Shown piece by piece: positions 41,485-45,797 of a DNA stretch of 45,797 nt; position 1 is the first letter of the stretch; each line of letters begins with the position of its first letter. The position numbers and the translations under genes are program-made. The DNA is taken from assembly GCF_009664975.1 (NCBI RefSeq), contig NZ_WJXB01000024.1, forward strand, positions 1 to 45,797, given 5' to 3'. The stretch is from Paenibacillus monticola (lineage in GTDB: Bacteria; Bacillota; Bacilli; Paenibacillales; Paenibacillaceae). The notes under the pieces were generated by a model. It did not search any database. It was given only the letters and a program-made list of their open reading frames with translations, and had not been told where the DNA came from.

Positions 41485-41513
41485 TTGATTTTTATCTGGC
41501 CGTAGGCTATACT
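41485..41513 (+). promoter_or_regulatory. SRP RNA promoter
   Basis: TTGATT (41485-41490), a 17-bp spacer and TATACT (41508-41513). The start site falls at about 41519-41520. Confidence 0.78.
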
Positions 41514-41518
41514 TATCT

Positions 41519-41791
41519 TCGCCGTGCTAGACGGGGAGGTAGCGGTGCCCTGTAACTCGCAATCCGCTGTAGCGAGGTTGAATTCCTGTTAGCGGTGCTG
41601 TCGATGTAAGGTCTTGGTCCCTACGGGCTGTGTTGACGGTTGGGTCCTCCGCAATGAGTGCTTGTGAACCTGGTCAGGTCCGGAAGGAAGCAGCCATAAG
41701 CAAGTTACTCTTGTGCCGGAGGGTTGCCTAGCCCGAGCAGTCATGTAGGGTTGCCGCTTGGATCGCAGTCATCAATAACAGGTGCACGGTT
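41519..41791 (+). ncRNA. scr: Signal recognition particle RNA (long, with Alu domain)
   Basis: About 273 nt, matching the B. subtilis scRNA plan: 5' Alu elements (GACGGGGAGGTAGCGGTGCCCTG), the universal SRP54-binding helix 8 (GTCAGGTCCGGAAGGAAGCAG, positions 41669-41693 region) and the 3' end GGTGCACGGT. It targets nascent membrane and secreted proteins with Ffh. Ends are estimated to within a few bases. Confidence 0.95.
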
Positions 41792-41810
41792 TATAAGTTT
41801 GCCTATAATA

Positions 41811-41845
41811 GCATCTTTGCCACAAGCAAAGATGCTTTTTGTTTT
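41811..41845 (+). terminator. SRP RNA terminator
   Basis: GCATCTTTGC-CACAA-GCAAAGATGC followed by TTTTTGTTTTT. Confidence 0.93.
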
Positions 41846-41926
41846 TGGTCAAAGTCTGGGGAATATAGTATAATGAGTTAGCGACAAACGCCGGGAAAGC
41901 GGCAACCTAAGAGAGGGTAATGCATA

Positions 41927-43699
41927 GTGGAACATATCGCGCTGTACCGTGCCTGGCGGCCGCAGTCGTTTCAAGACATGGTGGGACAACAGCACATTAT
42001 CCAAACGCTGCAGAACGCAATTCGTGAACAGCGGGTTTCGCATGCCTACCTGTTTAGTGGTCCACGTGGGACTGGTAAGACGAGTGCTGCCAAAGTATTG
42101 GCCAAAGCGGTCAATTGTGAACGCGGTCCGGGTCCGGAGCCTTGCAACGAGTGCCCTTCCTGTCTGCGGATCACTGCGGGTAATGTAATGGATGTGCAAG
42201 AGATTGATGCTGCGTCGAACCGGGGTGTCGAAGAAATTCGCGACCTGCGGGATAAGGTGAAATATGCGCCGACCGAGGTACGCCGTAAAGTGTATATTAT
42301 TGATGAAGTGCATATGCTGACAACAGAAGCTTTTAATGCCCTGCTGAAGACGCTTGAGGAACCGCCGCCACATGTAATGTTTATTCTGGCAACTACAGAG
42401 CCTCACAGATTACCGGCAACGATTATTTCCCGCTGTCAACGGTTTGATTTCCGCAGAGTATCGTTGGAGGATCAGGTTGGGCGTTTACGCTTAATCTGTG
42501 AGAAGGAAGGCATAGCAGCAGATGCTGATGCATTACAATACATTGCCCGTCTTTCCGATGGCGGTATGCGTGATGCTGTAAGTATATTGGACCAGATATC
42601 ATCATTTACTGACGGGAATGTCACCTATCAACAGGTGCTTGGCATGACGGGGGGGATCCCTTCGGAGCAGTTTGCCCGTCTAGCCACCGCGATCTTGGAA
42701 GGTGACATGGGACTTCTCCTTGATCTTGTGGAGCAGCTTATGCAGGAAGGTAAGAGTGCCGATAAGTGTCTTGAGAATCTTCTGTATTATTTCCGCGATT
42801 TACTAATGATCAAAATGGTGCCGAAAGCAGATCAATTAACAGAGCGAGTGCTGAATCCCGCTGAATTCCGAGATATGGCTTCCTCCTTTCCTCGTGAACG
42901 ACTGTTCGAGATTGTGGATACGCTCAATCGTTATCTGGGCGAGATGAAATATGCCACTCATCCGCAAACGCTCTTTGAAGTGGCTTTAATGAAGCTCTGC
43001 AGCTTACAGCAGGAGATCACTCCTACGCTGAGTGCTGCTCCAATGGGTATGTTGCAAGATGTTGGGGGAGCCAACACTTCCACCGTAGATCTGAGCGAAC
43101 TGGATGTGCTAAAAAGACAGATTACTGCACTGGAGAAGAAGCTGGAGCAAGCGCTGCAGTCAGGTGGAATTTCTGGAGGAGTGCGTGAGAACGCCGTTGT
43201 CCAGAAATCAGCGGTGGCTCAGAGTTCTGCTCCACGGATGCCCTCCTCCAAGATGCCACCACATTTGGATAAATTCATCGCAGGCAAAGATCACAGTGAT
43301 TTTGCGAATATTTATAAACAGTGGAGCCTTGTTCTACAAGGAGTTAAAGAGGAGAAGGTAACGGTCCATGCTTGGTTTGTGGACGGTGAGCCTGTTTCGG
43401 TCATGGAGGATGCAGTGTTGGTTGCATTTAAGAATACCATCCACCGCGATACTACCGAGAAGCCGGCCAATAGACAAGTGATTGAGCATGTGTTAGCAGC
43501 GCGTCTTGGTAAACCCTACAGGTTAGTCACTATGATGCTTCGTGATTGGAATGAGGCTACTCTGAAGTCAGCAGAGCGGCAAGGTACAGAAGAACTGCGG
43601 CTGGAGCATGAGCATGAAACCCCAGAAGCGAAAGCGGAACCTTGGATTGACGAGGCAATCCAGTTATTTGGAGAAGACCTTGTGATCATAAAAGACTAA
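41927..43699 (+). CDS. dnaX: DNA polymerase III subunit gamma/tau
   Basis: Clamp-loader ATPase of the replisome, 590 aa. Walker A GPRGTGKT (45-52), the zinc cysteines 64, 73, 76 and 79, Walker B IIDEVH (123-128), and the SRC sensor motif (ISRCQRF). After the collar domain (to about 370) comes a Ser/Ala/Pro-rich linker and a C-terminal domain for tau functions. I see no obvious slippery heptamer for a gamma form. GTG 41927 follows AGAGAGGG. It is followed by ebfC and recR, as in most Bacillota. Confidence 0.97.
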   Translation: MEHIALYRAWRPQSFQDMVGQQHIIQTLQNAIREQRVSHAYLFSGPRGTGKTSAAKVLAKAVNCERGPGPEPCNECPSCLRITAGNVMDVQEIDAASNRGVEEIRDLRDKVKYAPTEVRRKVYIIDEVHMLTTEAFNALLKTLEEPPPHVMFILATTEPHRLPATIISRCQRFDFRRVSLEDQVGRLRLICEKEGIAADADALQYIARLSDGGMRDAVSILDQISSFTDGNVTYQQVLGMTGGIPSEQFARLATAILEGDMGLLLDLVEQLMQEGKSADKCLENLLYYFRDLLMIKMVPKADQLTERVLNPAEFRDMASSFPRERLFEIVDTLNRYLGEMKYATHPQTLFEVALMKLCSLQQEITPTLSAAPMGMLQDVGGANTSTVDLSELDVLKRQITALEKKLEQALQSGGISGGVRENAVVQKSAVAQSSAPRMPSSKMPPHLDKFIAGKDHSDFANIYKQWSLVLQGVKEEKVTVHAWFVDGEPVSVMEDAVLVAFKNTIHRDTTEKPANRQVIEHVLAARLGKPYRLVTMMLRDWNEATLKSAERQGTEELRLEHEHETPEAKAEPWIDEAIQLFGEDLVIIKD

Positions 43700-43748
43700 T
43701 ATTGCAGTATAATAGCGCTAAACGCGCATTCTAAAGGAGAGATCAAAT

Positions 43749-44063
43749 ATGAGTAACAATATGAATCAAATGATGAAACAGGTTAAAAAAATGCAAGAGC
43801 AAATGCTTAAAGCCCAAGAGGAACTAGGAAGCAAAACCATTGAAGGTTCTTCCGGTGGAGGCGTAGTTACTGTACAAGTAAACGGCCACAAGAAACTGCT
43901 GTCCATTCAGATCAAACCGGAGGCTGTTGATCCGGAGGATGTGGAAATGCTGCAGGATCTCGTAATTACAGCTGTAAATGACGCGCTGGGCCAAGTTGAA
44001 GAACTGGCGAATAGCGACATGGGTAAATTCACTGGCGGAATGAAGATTCCAGGCTTGTTCTAA
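43749..44063 (+). CDS. ebfC: Nucleoid-associated protein, YbaB/EbfC family
   Basis: 104 aa. A helical start (MNQMMKQVKKMQEQMLKAQEELG) precedes the two-strand core (GGGVVTVQVNGHKKLLSIQIKPEAVDPEDVEML) and a C-terminal helix, as in the homodimeric YbaB/EbfC family (B. subtilis YaaK). It binds DNA without strong sequence preference. AAAGGAGAG precedes ATG 43749. Genes dnaX, ebfC and recR lie closely in line. Confidence 0.95.
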   Translation: MSNNMNQMMKQVKKMQEQMLKAQEELGSKTIEGSSGGGVVTVQVNGHKKLLSIQIKPEAVDPEDVEMLQDLVITAVNDALGQVEELANSDMGKFTGGMKIPGLF

Positions 44064-44100
44064 CCCACACTTCACTCAAGTCCAAAGGAGAAACATCACT

Positions 44101-44700
44101 TTGTATTATCCCGAACCGTTAGCTAAGCTGATCGATGCTTTTACACGCTTGCCAGGGATTGGGCCAAAGACAGCCGCCCGGCTAGCCTTTCATGTGCTTA
44201 GCATGAAAGAAGATGAAGTTATTGATTTTGCCAAAGCGTTAGTAAGCGTTAAGCGCAATCTCCATTACTGCTCAGTCTGCTGCAACATTACCGATACCGA
44301 TCCCTGCCGGATTTGTCAGGACAAAACCCGCGATCCTTCCATGATTTGTGTGGTCCAGGACTCCAAGGATTTGGTGGCTATAGAGCGGACCAAGGAATTC
44401 CACGGGTATTATCATGTTCTCCAAGGCGCAATTTCACCTATGGAGGGGATTGGGCCGGATGATATTCGTTTGAAGGAATTGTTAACTCGGCTAAGTGATG
44501 ACAGGGTACAGGAGCTAATCATGGCAACTAACCCTAATATTGAGGGTGAAGCAACAGCAATGTATATATCCCGCCTTATTCGTCCATTTGAAATCAAAAT
44601 CACCAGGATAGCCCATGGCTTGCCTGTGGGTGGCGACCTTGAGTATGCGGATGAAGTCACCCTGTCCAAAGCGCTAGAAGGCCGTCGAGAGCTATTCTAG
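44101..44700 (+). CDS. recR: Recombination protein RecR
   Basis: 199 aa. An HhH motif (LPGIGPKTAARLA) is followed by the four-cysteine zinc finger (CSVCCNITDTDPCRIC) and a Toprim domain (ICVVQDSKDLVAIE). With RecO and RecF it helps load RecA at gaps. It starts with TTG 44101 behind AAAGGAG at a longish spacing. A terminator follows. Confidence 0.97.
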   Translation: MYYPEPLAKLIDAFTRLPGIGPKTAARLAFHVLSMKEDEVIDFAKALVSVKRNLHYCSVCCNITDTDPCRICQDKTRDPSMICVVQDSKDLVAIERTKEFHGYYHVLQGAISPMEGIGPDDIRLKELLTRLSDDRVQELIMATNPNIEGEATAMYISRLIRPFEIKITRIAHGLPVGGDLEYADEVTLSKALEGRRELF

Positions 44701-44722
44701 CAGCTCACATAAGTAGTTAATA

Positions 44723-44758
44723 GAAGGGAGCCCCTATGCGGGCTTCTTTTTTTTGGTT
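44723..44758 (+). terminator. recR terminator
   Basis: GAAG..GCCC/GGGCTTC hairpin with a small bulge, then a run of eight T. Confidence 0.82.
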
Positions 44759-44843
44759 CTAAGTTTGTCCCCAATTCGATATGAATGAGAATAACGAGAT
44801 GAGTAGGACGTGCTTTTCATTTAATATTGAAGGGGGAATCACA

Positions 44844-45095
44844 ATGGGATGGTGGGATCTGTGGAGAAGAGGCTCCGGCGAAGAACAAGTGAAGGGGGAG
44901 GATGTTAGCTGGGTAACATTTTTGGAAGTGCGCAAGGCACACTCGGAGTGGGAGAGGGCTTATCTAATGTTTGATGAAGCTCTGGGTCAGGATCAGATCG
45001 ACTACGCTATATATATCTTGGAAGCAGCCGAACGAAAATATCAGATTCATCTTAAGTATGCAAAAAGTTTAGGGCTAAACCGCAGTCAGATGTAA
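44844..45095 (+). CDS. yaaL: DUF2508 (YaaL family) small protein
   Basis: 83 aa, helical and charged. The C-terminal half (SEWERAYLMFDEALGQDQIDYAIYILEAAERKYQIHLKYAK) carries the DUF2508 signature IDYAIY..EAAERKY. GAAGGGGGAA precedes ATG 44844; the open frame begins 21 codons earlier but has no ribosome site. It stands between recR and bofA, as B. subtilis yaaL does. Function unknown. Confidence 0.86.
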   Translation: MGWWDLWRRGSGEEQVKGEDVSWVTFLEVRKAHSEWERAYLMFDEALGQDQIDYAIYILEAAERKYQIHLKYAKSLGLNRSQM

Positions 45096-45128
45096 AGGAA
45101 TATTAAGAACTGTAAAGGAGGACTGGAA

Positions 45129-45395
45129 ATGCTCAGAACGATCGCAATAGGGGTGCTGTTCTTATCAGCAATAATCTTAATATTAATTGTATTTAGGAAA
45201 AAATTAGGTTGGGGTTGGCTGAGCTTGTTCGGTACGCACCTGATCCTTGCTGCTCTAGGAATATATTTGGTGAATTTCTCGGGATTGATCACAGAGGTAT
45301 ACCTACCCTTGAATCCCGCGACCATAGGCGCAGTAACGGTTCTGGGGCTTCCGGGTGTGATAATGCTGCTGGGACTAAAAATAACATTATATTAA
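45129..45395 (+). CDS. bofA: BofA family, pro-sigma-K processing inhibitor
   Basis: 88 aa membrane protein with an N-terminal helix (IAIGVLFLSAIILILIVF), a second one (LFGTHLILAALGIYLVNF) and the conserved C-terminal LPLNPATIGAVTVLGLPGVIMLLGL. In B. subtilis BofA holds the SpoIVFB protease inactive in the outer forespore membrane until engulfment signals arrive. AAAGGAGGA precedes ATG 45129. It lies between yaaL and an rRNA operon, the standard location. Confidence 0.92.
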   Translation: MLRTIAIGVLFLSAIILILIVFRKKLGWGWLSLFGTHLILAALGIYLVNFSGLITEVYLPLNPATIGAVTVLGLPGVIMLLGLKITLY

Positions 45396-45505
45396 TGGTT
45401 GACGCAGCTTCGCAATATATGATACATTAAGTCTCGGCCCTTTGGACAAGATGTTCTCGAATAACTTTCCAAGATGGTAAGCGAAAAGTTAAATTAAAAA
45501 AACGC

Positions 45506-45535
45506 TTGACTGAAGCAAGGGTGCTGTGATATATT
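45506..45535 (+). promoter_or_regulatory. rRNA operon promoter
   Basis: TTGACT (45506-45511), an 18-bp spacer and TATATT (45530-45535), with an A/T-rich UP-like stretch just upstream (AAATTAAAAAAA). The leader to the 16S gene contains TGATCTTTGAAAACTGAACAAC (about 45579-45600), typical of the anti-termination region before 16S in Bacillota. Confidence 0.78.
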
Positions 45536-45734
45536 ATAAAGGTCGCTGCTGAGATGCACGGCGAGCTAATGTGAGAACTTGATCTTTGAAAACTGAACAA
45601 CGAGTGAGTGGGATTTTACGAAAGTAAAATCCAAAAGAAGATGAGTTTCACGGCATTTATGCTGAGTGAGCTTGTCGGTTAGAGAATGTAAATTCTCGTC
45701 AGATGTTTCAAAATGAGCAATCGCTCTTTTCAAT

Positions 45735-45797
45735 ACAAATTGGAGAGTTTGATCCTGGCTCAGGACGAACGCTGGCGGCATGCCTAATACATGCAAG
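45735..45797 (+). rRNA. rrs: 16S ribosomal RNA, 5' part
   Basis: The last bases are the conserved 16S start, with GGAGAGTTTGATCCTGGCTC and the AACGCTGGCGGCATGCC stretch. The gene runs out of the window. This is a second rRNA operon in the same direction as the one ending at position 82. Confidence 0.96.

Noticed and set aside
41849..42406. A 185-codon open frame antisense to dnaX
   Set aside because: It mirrors well-conserved dnaX codons and has an implausible composition (many His, Arg, Cys).
43080..43260. Programmed frameshift in dnaX for a gamma product
   Set aside because: No A-rich heptamer with a following stem or upstream Shine-Dalgarno-like stimulator is evident.

Overview
The window looks like a chromosomal segment from an endospore-forming, motile Bacillota, most likely Paenibacillus. 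The grounds are the gene order (guaB-dacA-pdxS-pdxT-serS-tRNA-Ser and, at the far end, SRP RNA-dnaX-ebfC-recR-yaaL-bofA-rrn), a long Bacillus-type SRP RNA with an Alu domain, sporulation genes (spo0F, bofA, an SspP-like spore protein, a phosphorelay-type kinase) and c-di-AMP riboswitches in front of NlpC/P60 hydrolases. It is bounded by the 3' end of a 5S rRNA (left) and the 5' end of a 16S rRNA (right), so it is the stretch between two rRNA operons, probably close to oriC. I see no prophage, insertion sequence or CRISPR array.

Layout. 1-6.6 kb: purine, cell-wall, vitamin B6 and seryl-tRNA genes, all on +, ending with tRNA-Ser(UGA). 6.7-8.5 kb: small unknown protein, SspP-like protein and a lipoprotein. 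8.6-9.7 kb: tadA and a GNAT acetyltransferase on -. 9.74-9.87 kb: an intergenic region with a LexA-like box and a dense DnaA-box cluster, in front of a membrane PAS histidine kinase followed by rluF. 13.1-14.7 kb: motAB on -. 14.9-16.8 kb: unknown 100-aa protein, pterin dehydratase, cytochrome c and GNAT. 17.0-18.8 kb: two tandem copies of a promoter/c-di-AMP-riboswitch/NlpC-P60/terminator unit. 18.9-25.3 kb: membrane protein, M1 peptidase, YwhD, an AbrB/zinc-ribbon/HTH regulator and a class A PBP. 25.5-32.2 kb: secreted Asp-box protein, nitrilase and GNAT pair, YwiB-ArgS and a subtilase. 32.6-41.4 kb: the classic block rpoE-pyrG-spo0F-fbaA-murA-rho-(radical SAM)-rpmE. 41.5-45.8 kb: SRP RNA, dnaX, ebfC, recR, yaaL, bofA and the start of an rrn operon.

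Relative to Bacillus subtilis, blocks that lie elsewhere in that genome (ywhD/pbpG, ywiB-argS, rpoE through rpmE) sit here between tadA and the SRP RNA, and tadA is inverted.

The most interesting signals are regulatory: four perfect DnaA boxes plus two degenerate ones in about 95 bp upstream of a sporulation-type kinase; a duplicated riboswitch-endopeptidase module; a pyrG leader with the start sequence and terminator expected for reiterative-transcription attenuation; a near-consensus SigH promoter for spo0F; an uncharacterised radical SAM gene between rho and rpmE; and an AbrB-zinc-ribbon-HTH fusion. All functional statements are from reading the sequence and family knowledge; no searches were run.
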